Source: Heloderma charlesbogerti
Taxonomy: Eukaryota > Chordata > Lepidosauria > Squamata > Helodermatidae
DNA: 64,000 nucleotides
Direction of reading: 5' to 3'
NCBI GenBank assembly: GCA_026122225.1
Contig: JANEZZ010000983.1
Coordinates: 1,798,001-1,862,000 of the forward strand
The notes under the pieces were generated by a model that saw only the letters and a list, made by a program, of their open reading frames with translations, was not told the origin of the DNA and ran no database searches. Positions 20,686-32,400 of this stretch are shown in pieces. The translations under genes were made by a program, and so were the position numbers. Numbering within the stretch: position 1 is the stretch's first letter; every line of letters starts with the position of its first letter.

Positions 20686-20884
20686 GTGTGTGTGTGTGTG
20701 TGTGTGAGCATTTGCTGCTCTGCTTCAGGCAGCAAAATGTCCCGGGCCAGCCCTGGGGAAGGCTCTCTAGTCCCTCTCCCAGCAATCCTCCCACAGATCA
20801 CTCTTTCCCCACAGCTCTTAGCAGTGAGGAAGGAGGAATTGGTATCAGGATCACTGGTGTGTGTGTGTGTGTGTGTGTGTGTGT
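20686..20884. repeat. Two TG/CA microsatellites
   Basis: TG tracts at 20686-20706 and 20857-20884. Frames of about 130 codons on both strands here arise from these repeats. Confidence 0.95.
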
Positions 20885-20977
20885 ACACATGTGTGTGCAT
20901 GCACATCTGTGTGCATGTGCAGCCCCCAAGCAAGCACCTGATGTGGCCCTCAAGGCCAAAAAGGTTGTGCACCCCTG

Positions 20978-21838
20978 GGTTAAAACAACAGAGGATCTGT
21001 CTCTTGTGGTATATTCCTGCTAGTCCATGTGGGCTAGCAGCAGCTAGTACTTAGATGTGTGGCTATAAAAAAAGAAAAGATATCCTTACCACTTTGCAGG
21101 ATAGCGCTGATGACTGACTACCCAAGCAGTTCCATGCACACGGTGGGAATTGTTCATCTATGTCCCTCCACCCTGGGATAAGTTCCCTTTATTGGCACAT
21201 TCTCAGACAATTTCATCTCAATAACAATGTGATGTTGTAGAGTAGAACATGTGACTTTACATCCATCAGTATTTAAATCAAACGATTAATTGTGCAAGCA
21301 TGGAAACACCAAGCGATGCGAGCTGTGAAAACCCATCACAGTAGCTCAGGGAGAAACCTTTAAAATATACCCACCAGGCAAAAAGCACCTGCATCAGCAT
21401 TTAGAGTGAATCAGAAAAGAAAAGGGGGGGGGGAATCTGCCTGCTAACCAACCACAGCAGCTCAGGAGAACTCTTTCAGAATGTTAGACAGGTAATTTGC
21501 CAGAACCAGCTGGCTTCCTTTACTCCCCCTGACAGCAACATGCCCTCTAGCTATGCAGCCCATGCTGTGGGTACCTCTTCTTTGCTCTCTAACGTTTCAG
21601 CAAGTCACTCACCCTACTTCTGGGTTGCGCAGCATGGGGCCTTAATTAAACTTACAAATGAAGTATTATTTCAGATTTTCTTTGCATTGTTTGGCTGACT
21701 GGAAACCCACCATATGTAGGGTAACGTGTATCACAGAGCATAGCTGATGGCACTGTAGTAATCATTTCTCAGTCTGCAGATGCCTAAATACATACATTAG
21801 GTATTAACAATAGCACAATGTTTTGGGCATCATAGGCC
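20978..21838. other. No gene recognised
   Basis: No long frame, no recognised repeat ends. Confidence 0.4.
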
Positions 21839-21886
21839 TTCTCTCTCTCTCTCTCTCTCCACACACACACACACACACACACACAC
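21839..21886. repeat. (CT)n(CA)n compound microsatellite
   Basis: About ten CT units followed by about thirteen CA units. Confidence 0.97.
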
Positions 21887-22665
21887 TTATTTAAAAATTT
21901 TCTTGTTCATCTTTCAGAGCAGGAGCCCACCCAATGTGGCATACAGTATTAAAATTCACATCATCATCATCAATAATGTAGTAATAAAAACAGCAAACAT
22001 TCTTAAAAACAACAAATACCAACATAAAACAAAACCTAAAACACACAATTGCAGCTACAACCTGGTCCAATAAAATACAATCAGGGAAAGGCCAAAGTAA
22101 AATAGTACATTTTTATTCATTCATTATATTTCTATACCGCCCCATAGCTGAAGCTCTCTGGGAGGTTCACAAAAATTAAAAACCATTAAAATACATTATA
22201 TAAAATATAAAAACACATAATTCACAGAATGATATAAAACAAATAACACACACAATAACATGTATCTAAAACAATTTAAAAACAAACAGCCAAAGACAAT
22301 CAAGAGACTCACTATATGCTGCCAAATGCTTGAGAGAAGAGGGCAGTTTTACCCTGGTGCCAAAAAGATGACAATGTTAGCGCCAGGTGGGCCTTATCAG
22401 GGAGATTATTCCATAAATGGGGAGCCATCACTGAAAAGGCCCTCTCCCTTGTTGCCACCCTCTAAGCCTCCCTTGGAGGAGGCTTCCGGAGGAGGGCCTT
22501 AGATGTAGAGCATAGTGTATGGGTCGGTTCATGCCAAGAGAGACATTCTGTCAGGTACTGTGGTCCCAAGCTATGTAGGGCTATATAGGTCAAAATCAGC
22601 ACTTTGAATTGGACTCAGAAGCATATAGGCAGCCAGTGCAAGTAGGCCAGAATCGGTTTTATATA
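21887..22665 (-). mobile_element. L2/CR1-clade LINE 3' UTR copies
   Basis: Two adjoining minus-strand LINE tails. 21887-22105 ends in A-rich text with a CATCATCAT run. 22106-22665 carries, on the reverse strand, the tail word GGGCGGTATAGAAATATAATGAATGAATAA and the UTR phrase GAACCTCCCAGAGAG. The same tail recurs at 29925-30039. No RT remains in this part. Confidence 0.65.
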
Positions 22666-23830
22666 TATTCAGGGCCTTATTTTCAGGGCCTTCCTAAAAG
22701 CCTGCAATGACAGGGCTTGACAGACCCCCAATGGCAACTCATTCCAGAGGTTTGGGCCACTGCAGAAAAGGCCCTTTCTTGTGTAGTCACCCACCTAACT
22801 GCCCTCACAGGTGGACAGATGAGAAGAGCCTCTCCTGAGATCTTAAAATGCAGGCTGACTGATATGGATGAAGGCAGTCCTTCAAGTAATTTGGTCCCAA
22901 ACCATTTAAGGCTTTAAAAGCAAAACCCAATACTTTAAATAGGGCTCAGAAACACACCAGTAACCAGTGCAGCTGATGCAGTATAGGTGATATATGAGCT
23001 GACTGTCTCAGGCCCTCCAGTACTCTGGAAGCACCAGCTGATGTTTCTGAGCCATCTTCAAAGACAGCCCCACATACAGCACATTGCAGTAGACTATCCT
23101 GGACATCACCAGTGCACGGATAACCTAGCAAGGTCCATCCTCTCCAGATAAGGCCACAGCTGGCCTACCAGCCTAAGCTGGCAAAATGCAGTTCTTTCCC
23201 AGTTAGTGCAGAGTCCAGAGGACTCCCAGACTGCACACTTGGTCTTTTAGGGGGAGTGCAACCCCATCTAAGACCATTTGTAGTTGGGTTCCCAATCCAT
23301 AGTACCTCTATCTTGTTGGGATTAATTCTCGGCTTGTTCACCCATCCATCCCAAAACCGCCTCCAAACACTGCTTCAAGAGTTTGATAGCCTTCCTGGGA
23401 TGTGTAGATGGAAACGAGAGGAAGAGCTGAGTATCATCTGCATACTGATGAAACTTCAGCCCAAACCTTCTGATGACTTCCCCCAGTGGTCTCATGTAGA
23501 GGTTAAAAAGCATGGAGGGCCAGATGGAACCTTCTGGAACCGCACAGGCTAATAGCCATTGGGTGGATCAGAAGTCCCCCAGCACCACCTGCTGAGACCG
23601 TTCCTCCAAGAAGGAACAGAACCATTTTAACAATGTGCCTCCTAAGCCTGACCCAGATAAACAATTCAAAAGGTCAATGGCTGATGGTATTGAAAGCCAC
23701 TGAGAGGTCCAGAAGAACCAACAGGGTTGCACTCCCCACATCCATTTACCAGCGTAAGTCATCAACCAGGTTGAACAAGGCTGCGTTCATCTCATAACCA
23801 GATCTGAAACCTGATTGGAATGGATCTAAA
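22666..23830 (-). pseudogene. L2/CR1-clade LINE: RT fragment plus 3' UTR
   Basis: On the minus strand, 23765-23568 encodes the GLGGTLLKWFCSFLEERSQQ and VVLGDF segment. 23513-23322 then encodes MLFNLYMRPLGEVIRRFG, HQYADDTQLFLSF (intact YADD) and the thumb start LKQCLEAVLGWMGEQ. Frameshifts and stops separate the pieces, and the remainder to 22666 is 3' UTR. The RT signature is that of the Jockey-superfamily L2/CR1 group. Confidence 0.82.
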
Positions 23831-25234
23831 TATATATGCCGGTTATTCTTCCCGTCCTAGATTGATTTGGAAAAGAAAGACTCTACGATTCAAACAAATA
23901 GATTTACCATTAAAGCTCTTTCAAAGCCAAACTGTTTAAATATATCTAGTCTTGTCATGTGTTAGAGACAGATAATGATGCTCAAGCTGATTTATTCATG
24001 CATTCTTAGCCAGGGCTTTCTTTCATGTAGCTGAGTTGGAGAATCTTTTAAAGTTTAAATATAGTTCTGTTTTGATAACCAATGTTATGTTTGCTTCCCA
24101 TGGCATCCAGACTCCATGGGACAAAGAGGGCAATGAACATTGAATTACCTCATGACAGCAGATAGGCAAAACACTCTTCTCTGTAGTTACATTTGTAATT
24201 CAGTACAGCATGCCAAGTTATCCCTGGCCCTTGGCCCACACGCACAAAGACCAAAGAAGGGTCTACACTTAGAGGTGGCCTAAAAATCATTTTGAATGAG
24301 TGAATTAATGAGAAAATGACCTTGGTTTATTTTGAGGGGTTCTGATCCCTCACCCAGCCTTCTCTCTTGAACCTTCCCTCTCATTACTATTTAACCCTCA
24401 TGAGCCTCTACCCCCTTCCCCCTGCTGTTCTGTCAATGGGAGAAAGGGATGGGGCTTGCTTTCCTCCCTCTCCCCAGTACTGCATGCAGCACTATTCAGC
24501 ACATTCAGCACAGAGGGGCAGGAACCCCACCCACTGCACATAACAAAAGAGAACAGCCAAGGTGGATCTGTGTCATGGCTCAGGAGGACCAGGAGCCCTC
24601 AGAGACTGAAGCCTCCAACTACACTGACTCCAAGGAGGTGCCAGAACCAGTTTCTGGTCCTTCTGAACTGAGGTCTAATACCTTGGATCTCATATCCAAA
24701 TCATGCAACCCTGAGAAGGTGCCACTGCCCCCTGACTCTGAGGAGTGGACCTCAGACTCCTGTAGTGAACAGGGAGACCCTGGTGAGTAGTCTGCAACTG
24801 GTTCCTCATCCCTGCAACCTTCTCTCTCCAGGAGATGTCAGTGCCTAGAGGGAAAATGCCCTTTAACAGCCAGATGCAGCACCTTAGCAGGGGAACTTTC
24901 CCAAAGGATCGTATCTGGGCTGGCTATACATCCCTGCCTGTTGCGCCCAGTCAGTGCTGGGATTACTTGTCAGTACTCTAGCTCTAGGACTGCTGTCCAT
25001 AGTCCTGAAATTAATTCCAGCCTCAGATGTGATCCCACTGCCTGTCCCATGTCATGTGTCCTCACCTGAACTGTCACCCAGAGCAGAAGATGGAGTCCCA
25101 GATGGAGCAGGGTAGTCTGCTTTATTGCTACATATGGCCAAGCTTTTACTTGACGTATCCTAATCAGGCGAAGTGGATTTTTTTTAGAGTCAGGTTGTTT
25201 GCATTCAGCTCTTTGATCACTCCGTAATGACTGA
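23831..25234. other. Unassigned; one acidic frame of unknown origin
   Basis: A 113-codon frame at 24449-24790 includes an acidic, Ser/Glu/Pro-rich stretch beginning MAQEDQEPSETEASNY and ending SDSCSEQGDPGE just before GGTGAGTAG, which resembles a splice donor. I do not recognise it. It could be a host exon or part of an old LTR element, and I would not call it a gene on this evidence. Confidence 0.3.
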
Positions 25235-25290
25235 TAGACCTTGAGACGCCTATCCTCCATGAATTTGTCTAATCCTCTTTAAAAGTGTAG
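25235..25290 (+). mobile_element. CR1-like LINE 3' fragment
   Basis: CTATCCTCCATGAATTTGTC and TAATCCTCTTTAAAAG are words I associate with sauropsid CR1 3' regions. The fragment is short and isolated. Confidence 0.4.
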
Positions 25291-25367
25291 TGTGGGGGAT
25301 CAAGCAGGAGTGCAGCTCTGACAGTGTGCCTTCCTTAGCCAGGCCCAGACCCTGCACTGGCTGTACC

Positions 25368-26027
25368 TAGGGATGAATGAAACACCTACCTGGCTCCACG
25401 CCGGGCAATCCACGGTGGGGAGGAGGCACTCCATCCCTCCCCCCGGAATTCTCGACAGGGGGGGAGGCGATCCAGTCCTCCCCCTTGGAATCCTGCCCGG
25501 CCGGCTCTGCAGCCGGACATCCGGCTGCTTGGCAGCCCTGCAGGGACTCAAATGGCAGCTGTCGTAGCCACCGCCATTCGAGTCCCTGTATTGAGCCGTG
25601 ATAGGCTACATAAATATTTACATAGCCTATCATGGCAGGGGGAAAAACCCCAGCGTACACAAATGGCAGTAGCTGCCGCCATTTGCATAGGTTGGGTTCC
25701 CCCCCCCCGCCATGATAGGCTACGTAAATACTTACATAGCCTATCATGGCCTCTGCAGGGACACAAATGGTGTCCCTGCATTAGCCGTGATAGGCTATGT
25801 AAGTATTTATGTAGCCTATCATGGTTACGTAGAGGAGGAAGGGAATGGTGGCCGCAGGACGGCCGCCATTCGCAGCAGCGTGGACGGGAGCAGGTAAGTG
25901 CTCCATTTCGTGCACCTTTCGTGGGGTGAGGGCAGCAGGGACTTCATTCCACAATGGATTTCAGGGGGCTGAATGCACTGGCATTAGGCCTCACCGAGAT
26001 CTGTTGCGGAATTCTCTGACATCCCTA
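25368..26027 (-). mobile_element. PA-MITE, complete, TSD GCTGTACC
   Basis: GCTGTACC at 25360-25367 and 26028-26035 flanks TAGGGATGAATGAAACACC through GAATTCTCTGACATCCCTA. Modules: B (about 25548-25583), A (25594-25638), B (about 25659-25691), A (25708-25752), a short B-like hairpin (about 25758-25780), A (25783-25826), B-like (about 25842-25872). Here A and B alternate with no C or D module, another arrangement of the same parts. Confidence 0.92.
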
Positions 26028-26035
26028 GCTGTACC

Positions 26036-26824
26036 ACTTGTGGCCACAGGTTGGCCATCTATGATCTAGTTCAGCATCTGGATCACATATGTCACAAGGG
26101 TTGGCCCATGTTGGTTATCAATGCCACAGTCATCTAATGATGGTTATTCCACTGGTGTAGATAATGATTCAAAATCTCCTTTATGTCAGGTTTTCTCCAC
26201 CAGTGACGGTGGAGAATATCAGCAGCTGAATGTGCAAACAAAGTAGAGCAGCATAAAAGAGATGCAGAAAGGAATGGACATCTAAGTGTGGACCTTTGCA
26301 TTACTCTCAAGAAGATGCACCTTCTGATGTACATTGCCTTCCGCGGGTAGTGCAACTAGAGATAGATCATGATAGTCGTCATTCTATTTCATTTTATAAT
26401 TTTCAGAACTGATCTTTGAGTAGTATTCCTTCCTTACACTATAATGCACAATAAAGTGTATTTTCTAATCATGTTCCCAGATTGATCTCCGAAGAAGCAA
26501 CATGCAATTATAGTAATTACTCTCCCATAGAATTCAATTACTACAATTGTAGTAATTACTCTCCCACAGAATTTGTAAAACTGTAACTTTGGCTGATTCA
26601 TGCCCATTGAATAAGAACTATGTAATCCACCAGCTGCTTTAAGTTACTTATATGTGCTAAACAAGTCTTTTGTTGTTACAGGGAATGCTGAGCTCCAACC
26701 CATGGTGGATGCTTTAAGGAGAAGTTTTCCTGATAACTGTTTATTTAGAGTTCCACACAACCTCCCACTCTATTTCAAACAGAATCTTCAAATCTGCAAA
26801 TGGGAGATGTTACGCAACTCAGAG
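26036..26824. other. No gene recognised
   Basis: Sequence 26500-26570 contains a short direct repeat (GTAATTACTCTCCCA, twice). No coding signal. Confidence 0.4.
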
Positions 26825-27194
26825 TAGAGATGCAGGAGAAATTCTTCACATCCAAATTTTGTACAAACATACCACATTCAGACCTCCTGAACCTATAAAT
26901 GAACAATGATGTATGTGTGTTCTGAAATCCACACTTCTCAGAATGTTGCAATCTGAGTTGGAACTCAAAAAATGCACACAGAAATGCACGTATTTGAGAA
27001 AAACCATTGCAAAAAGTGTGCTCACTAGGAAACAGCCACACAAAAGTGCATAAGGATTTTCATGCAGACTCCCCCTCCCTCCCAGCAACTGTTGCTGCTT
27101 TCACAAACTGATGTGAATGTGAGCTGAAAGGAACTTGTAGTTAGGGAAATGAGAAATTGAGCGAAACCAAAGTCTGTAGATTTGCTCATCCCTA
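26825..27194. mobile_element. AT-rich hAT MITE of the TAGGGATG...GAGAAATT family
   Basis: TAGAGATGCAGGAGAAATTC on the left and GCTCATCCCTA on the right, with flanks ACTCAGAG and ACTGAGAA (6 of 8). The AT-rich interior, with words such as GAAATGCACGTATTTG, resembles the elements around 57173-58512, 61972-62995 and 63380-63720. It shares termini with the PA-MITEs but has none of their palindromes. Confidence 0.65.
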
Positions 27195-27779
27195 ACTGAG
27201 AAGCACAATTACTTCCTTCCCTTTTTATACATATAGTGGGTATGGCTGGCCAGCCTACCTGCTTTCATGCCATTTGCACATGGGAACGCATTTGCTCGTC
27301 ATAACGAGATCACAGCCTTTAAGGATTCCGTTCCCTGCTCTTCCACAGGACTGCATATGGTGCCCTTCTCAGCAAGATTTCCCAGGAGTCAAAGAAGATG
27401 GTTGCCCAGAAGCTTTCTGCTGAATTGACAAGATGGATGGAGTCTTCCCTTATCATTTATTGCCACATTGCTGTGCTACAATATAACTTATTTGTTGTTA
27501 AATAACCTAGAGAGTTTCTCTGTGGCAATGAATGAATACACAATTCCACCTTCACTGAAAACTTATTTTCACTTCAGACTATATTCCAGGGAATCCTGGA
27601 AAGCTTATCAGGGTTTTCTCACTGAAAAGAACAGTAACAGTGAACTGAGTGGTTCACCTAGACTATGCCCCAGAATCATCAGCCATGCATGTGGGTTCCG
27701 AGTCAGATGTTCTTCAACAGTAAGTCAATGTGGAAGCTTGGAAGAGATCTCTAACGGTGAAAAAGTCTGGGAAGTTTAC
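27195..27779. other. No gene recognised
   Basis: A 128-codon frame (27468-27854) overlaps this stretch without recognisable domains. Confidence 0.35.
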
Positions 27780-27904
27780 CTCAGGGTGAAGTACTTGTGG
27801 CTCTCCAGACTTGGCTTTCAACTCCCAACAAGACTGGCCAATAGTCAGGGATGATGAGAGTTTTAATCCAAACTAATAATTGGACCAACAGGTTCTTCAG
27901 CCTT
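27780..27904. mobile_element. Degraded palindromic MITE (relative of 15057)
   Basis: TTGTGGCTCTCCAGACTTGG and CAACTCCCAACAAGACTGGCC run to TTCTTCAGCCTTGG, following the order of the copy at 15057-15189 with heavy decay. Confidence 0.5.
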
Positions 27905-28624
27905 GGTCCAAGCTTGCACTAAACATCCTTGTCTAGAGAAAGTTCCATAGATAAAAACAAAATTAAAATCCAAAGTTTAGGTTCCTAAATTCAGAGGAAC
28001 CCATTTTTTTTCTTAACTGCTCCTCTCTGGGGGGGAAACAGAACACTTTTTTTTTTTTTTTACATCAGTGTCAACAGGGCTTATATCAGCATGTGTCTTC
28101 TGATACTGCAATTTGCTTGGCTTTATGCTGTCAATGAGAATTCCACTTTCCTGCTAAGTCAATACAATTAGGTTACTACCGAGATTTCATTACAGCCACA
28201 GGCAGGACAGCCGCTGAGGTATACAATTTTCACCCTATGATGCCAGAACTACTAAACAGTTATTGGAACAATTGTCTATAAAAGGACAATAAATGCCTCT
28301 ATTTTAAATATTGTTTTCCAATATCAATCGCATTGAAAGGGAGTTAAAAGGGTGGGGGGATGATTGTAAGTTAGATACTGCTATTAGCATTACCACTTAG
28401 TGAGAACATTTACTGGTGCTCTGTATTTAACACATTTAATTATAATTCATGTCATACAATCACATTCATGGCATGCAATCAGAAATGAATAATCCTATGA
28501 TGAACGGTTTCAATATTTTCACAGATTTTGAAGAAGGTCTAAAGTGCTGGGTACGGAACTATCTTCCAGGGTAAGCAATTAAGACAAATGAGACTAACTT
28601 TAATGATTAAGACAGGGCATTTTA
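27905..28624. other. No gene recognised
   Basis: AT-rich, no long frames. Confidence 0.4.
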
Positions 28625-28725
28625 AAAATTGTTGTACTGTTTTATATCAGTTGTTTTTATTGTTATATACCTTCTTGGTTTTAGAAAGGTGGTACAAAAA
28701 TTAAATAAGCAAGCAAGAAACAAAT
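28625..28725 (+). mobile_element. L2/CR1-clade LINE 3' end
   Basis: TTTTTATTGTTATATACCTTC, then TTGGTTTTAGAAAGGTGGTAC, then AAAAATTAAATAAGCAAGCA is the squamate L2/CR1 3' terminus with its short A-rich tandem tail. Confidence 0.65.
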
Positions 28726-29924
28726 CTATGCATCTTTGTTGAATGGCATGCCTTCTAGGTTGAAGAGTTGCTACTTTACTTAAAAGTGATGATACGTTAA
28801 ACAAAAAACAACAGAAAATAAATACTGACCAAGGCACCACTGAGAATCTTGAGGCAGTCATTCAATCAAGCAGTTCAGATAACATTATAAACCCATGGAG
28901 AAAACATTTAGCATTGCTTGTGCAGCCACCAGGATTCCAAGGACAAATTATATCATCATTCAATGACTGTATCCTCTCCCCCCCCCCGCCCTCCATTTTA
29001 TGAGATATACAGCATCCACTATTTTCCTTTTCTTTGCTTTTCCTACTGAGGCAGCACTCTGGTGCAGTTTTTTATCATTATACACACAGAGCTATTTAAA
29101 AACTTGCTGATTTACTATAAGCATCATGTAATTCTGGTGTTAACTTTTTTCCTCATAGTTTCAAGATGAGAATCTCTTTGGCCCTGTTCACATGTAATGC
29201 GAAGCCATGATGGTTAGGAAATTTCTGCTAACCATGGTGGCTTCATGTGTTGTGTGGGGGGAGAAAACTACATCCCGCATGGTTACTAAGCCACTCCTAC
29301 TAACCAACCCCCTGCAAAAGGGTTAAGGGGCCCCAGGGTGTTGTCTGGCAGGATCCCCGGTGGTTAAAGTAGGCTGTAGAGGACTTCCCCATGACCATAG
29401 AGTCCTCAGGCTAGAGTGTCTACCACTGTGGGAGACACTCTAGTCACTGCGGACTTTATCTATGGTTGCATGGCCATTTTGGAAGCTGGAGTAGTCGCTG
29501 GGAGCCCATTCATGTTGCAGAAGACAACAGGATGTTTGGTAAGCATGCCGGGAAGATTGCCAGGTTACTACAGAGGGGGGTGGTTAGCAGAACCATGTGG
29601 TGCCATGTGGTTCCTGGTCATGTGACAGGCACACCCATCATTGTTTCACTACCTCCCCTCCATAGTTATCCTAACCACCATCTTCTCTTGCGTGACTGAA
29701 CAACCCCTTCTTTAGAAACTAAACCCCATTCAATCTCAATGAGATCTTCCTAACTATAAGCCTATACACTCAAGAGAAAGTTATGAAACATACTAAGTAC
29801 CTGCATAGCATTTTGAATGGTCTTTCCTTGTATTTTGGGTAATCTGAATGGCAACATCATGTTAGGCAGAGAATGGAATCATCTTGCAGTTTAGATCCTT
29901 TGGATTTCTAAATTCTTTTCTCAT
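28726..29924. other. Unassigned; one inverted repeat
   Basis: GAAGCCATGATGGTTAG (29201-29217) and CTAACCATGGTGGCTTC (29228-29244) are imperfect complementary arms around a 10-base loop, next to TGTTCACATG at about 29186. This may be one end of a palindromic MITE with its right end near 29700. No gene. Confidence 0.4.
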
Positions 29925-30039
29925 TCATTCATTATTCATTATATTTCTATACTCCCCCATAGCCAAAGCTCTCTGGGTGGTTCACAAAAATTAAAAACTG
30001 TTAAAACACATTATACAAAGTACAAAAAAAATCATTTAC
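29925..30039 (-). mobile_element. L2/CR1-clade LINE 3' tail
   Basis: Carries the same reverse-strand tail and GTGAACCACCCAGAGAGC phrase as 22106-22250. It is interrupted by the following PA-MITE and resumes at 30730-30803. Confidence 0.65.
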
Positions 30040-30047
30040 ATAAAAAC

Positions 30048-30721
30048 TAGGGATGTACGAAACACTTACCTGGCTCCGCGCTGGGCAATCCACAGTGGGG
30101 GGGGGGAGGCACTCTGTCCCTCGCCCCAGAATCCTCCCTAGCCGGCTCCGCTCCATGGCAACTCTGCGGAGCCACTGGGCTGCACAGGGACGCAAATGGC
30201 AGCCGCCGTAGCCGCCACCTTTTGTGTCCGTGTCTTTAGCCATGATAGGCTACGTAAATATATACGTAGCCCATCATGGCTAAAGACACGGACACAAATG
30301 GTGATGGCTATGGCAGCCGCCATTTGCGTTCCTTCCTATTGCCATGATAGGCTACGTATTTACGTAGCCTATCACGGCAAAAGACAGGGGCGCAAATGGC
30401 GGCTGCTATGCCATTTGCGTCCCTGCCCTGAGCTGTGATAGGCTACGTAGGTACTTATGTAGCCAATCACGGCTTGTCAGGGATGCAAATGGCAGCCAGC
30501 ATAGCGGCCACCATTTGCGGCCACAGCCTGGTAGCGGCTGGAGCCTCTGGAGCTGCCGCCGCCGGAGCCGCTGCCAGAGCCACAGCGAGATAGGCTCCAT
30601 TTCACGGGGCTTTCGCGGGGTGGTACAGTGGATTGCTCCATTCTGCCACAGATTCTGGGGGGCCGAATTCACTAGAATTCAGCCTCCCTGGGATCTGTGG
30701 CGGAATTATCTAACATCCCTA
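30048..30721 (-). mobile_element. PA-MITE, complete, TSD ATAAAAAC, in a LINE tail
   Basis: ATAAAAAC at 30040-30047 and 30722-30729 flanks TAGGGATGTACGAAACAC through GAATTATCTAACATCCCTA. It carries A palindromes at about 30239-30282, 30341-30379 and 30433-30475, alternating with B (about 30192-30225, 30291-30331) and B-like hairpins (about 30390-30425, 30484-30520). Confidence 0.92.
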
Positions 30722-30729
30722 ATAAAAAC

Positions 30730-30803
30730 CATATAAACAGATAGCTCACACACAGCCAACATATATCTGAAAACCTCTTTTTTGTCAAATGATCAGCCAA
30801 AGA
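30730..30803 (-). mobile_element. L2/CR1-clade LINE 3' UTR, continuation
   Basis: Resumes the interrupted minus-strand LINE tail after the PA-MITE, with ACAGCCAA text parallel to 22290-22300. Confidence 0.5.
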
Positions 30804-30919
30804 TAGGGTTGTACGAACCCCACTTACTGTTCTGCTCTGGGGTCCACTGCGGGGGGGAGGCAATCTGTCCCTCCCCCCGGAATCCTCCCCGGCCAGTTCC
30901 TCCCACAGCGAGTCCACAG
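30804..30919 (-). mobile_element. PA-MITE, R-end fragment
   Basis: TAGGGTTGTACGAACCCCAC followed by GGAGGCAATCTGTCCCTCCC is an R end in reverse orientation. It breaks off where another L end begins at 30920 and its remainder is not seen. Confidence 0.7.
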
Positions 30920-31491
30920 TAGGGATGGCAGAGAATTCCGCCACGGACTCCAGTGAGGCCGAATTTCCCGGAATCTGTGACGGAATGGCTTCCTGCCCTC
31001 CGCCCCCCCCGGAAACCCCCCAGGACAGCACTTACCTGGGGCGGATGCGGCGGTGGTGGCTCTGGTGGCAGCGGCAGTGGCTCCAGTGGCTCCGGTGGCT
31101 GGTCTCCTGGCCGACTGCAGCCGTGCTGCTGCTGCCGCCATTGCCGTCCTGGCTTGCAGCCGTGATAGGGTATGTAAGAATTTATGTAGCCTATCACGGC
31201 TGGGTAAAAAACAAACAAACCAGCGTATGCAAATGTCGGCAGCTACGGTGGCCGCCATTTGCATGCCCTATTTTTTGCTGATTTATCTTATGTAAATATT
31301 TATGTAAGATATATCGGCGAAAAATAGGGCACGCAAATGGCGGCCGCCGTAGCCACCGCCATTTGCGTACGCTGGTTTGTTGTTGGTGTTGTTTACCCAG
31401 CTATGATAGGCTACATAAAGTCTTACGTACCCTATCATAGCTGCAAGCCAAGATGGCAATGGTGGCAGCAGCAGCCCGGCCGTGGCTGGCC
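30920..31491 (+). mobile_element. PA-MITE, L part with complete mirror core, right side lost
   Basis: Begins TAGGGATGGCAGAGAATTCC. Palindromes mirror around one centre: A (31160-31202), B (31225-31263), C-like (31267-31327, ATCTTATGTAAATATTTATG), B (31332-31370), A (31400-31442), and the flanking words CTTGCAGCC and GCTGCAAG also mirror. It breaks off at 31491 where the next copy starts. Confidence 0.8.
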
Positions 31492-32332
31492 TATGGATGG
31501 GGGAGAATTTCTCCGCGAAACTTCGGGGGGCCGAGTGCCAACGCATTCGGTCCTCCAAAGGTTTGGGGAGAAATTCTCCACCCCCCCACCCCCCCGGGAT
31601 GGGACTTACCTTTTACGAATGTCGCTCCTGGCGGCGGGTCCCGGCGGTGGTTCGGCAGGTCTTCGTCGGGGGGGGGGCGGCAGCCGGTCTTTTGACCGGC
31701 TGCCGCCGCCGCCATTACAAGTAAAGTAAAAAAAAAACAACGCCCCTGTGATAGGCTACATAACGATTAACGTAGCCTATCACTGCTAGATTTGCAAAGT
31801 CAGCCGTGATAGGCTACGTTAATCGTCACGTAGCCTATCACGGGTGACTTTGAAAAAAAAAAAAGTGCGTACGCAAATGGCGGCCCCCATAGTGAGCCAC
31901 CATTCACGTTCCTTATTTGGTCCCTGTGGTCTACGTAAAGATTTACGTAGACTACAGCGACCAAATAAGGAACGCGAATGGCGGCTCCCTATGGGGGCCG
32001 CCATTAGCGTACGCGCTTTTTTTTTTTTTTTAAAGTCACCCGTGATAGGCTACATGATGATTAGCGTAGCCTATCACGGCTGACTTTGCAGATCTAGCCG
32101 TGATAGGCTACGTTAATCATCACGTAGCCTATCACGGGGGTGTTTTTTTTTTTTTTTTAACTTTCGAGTTCGCGGCCTGGCGAGGCGGGAAGCCTCCTCC
32201 CTGGCCTGAATTTCGGCCGGGGCGAGGCGGGAAGCCTCCCCCCTGGCCTGAACTTTGCAGGGGGAGCAGAAGCGCCTCCCCCCCACCGCGAACAAGCTTC
32301 GGAGAAAGGTAAGGTACTTTCGTCCACCCCTA
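31492..32332 (+). mobile_element. PA-MITE, near complete, no TSD
   Basis: Starts TATGGATGGGGGAGAATTTC and ends TTTCGTCCACCCCTA. It has a P hairpin (about 31681-31702) and four A palindromes with GATTAACG or TTAATCGTCACG centres (31746-31784, 31805-31843, 32039-32079, 32098-32139), with B and C types between them, in the same layout as 16621-17506. The flanking octamers differ, so one side has been rearranged. Confidence 0.82.
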
Positions 32333-32400
32333 CTTCTGAGCCATCTTCAAAAGCAGCCCCATGTAGATTGCATTGCAGTAATCTAAGTGCAATGCAGTTA
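32333..32400 (-). mobile_element. LINE 3' UTR fragment
   Basis: CTTCTGAGCCATCTTCAAAAG and GCATTGCAGTAATCTA match the minus-strand LINE text at 23043-23098. Confidence 0.6.

Larger units (their letters stand above)
20182..20977. mobile_element. hAT-type non-autonomous transposon
   Basis: The left end CAGGGATGCCTAACCTGTGG pairs with the right end AAGGTTGTGCACCCCTG. Flanks ATTTAGAA and GGTTAAAA agree only in part, as expected for an old 8-bp TSD. The body is padded by microsatellites: ATTG and AGCT runs (20528-20584) and two TG tracts (20686-20706, 20857-20884). No transposase is present. Confidence 0.65.

Noticed and set aside
20604..21023. 139-codon plus and 130-codon minus frames
   Set aside because: Produced by TG/CA microsatellites (Val-Cys and Thr-His runs).
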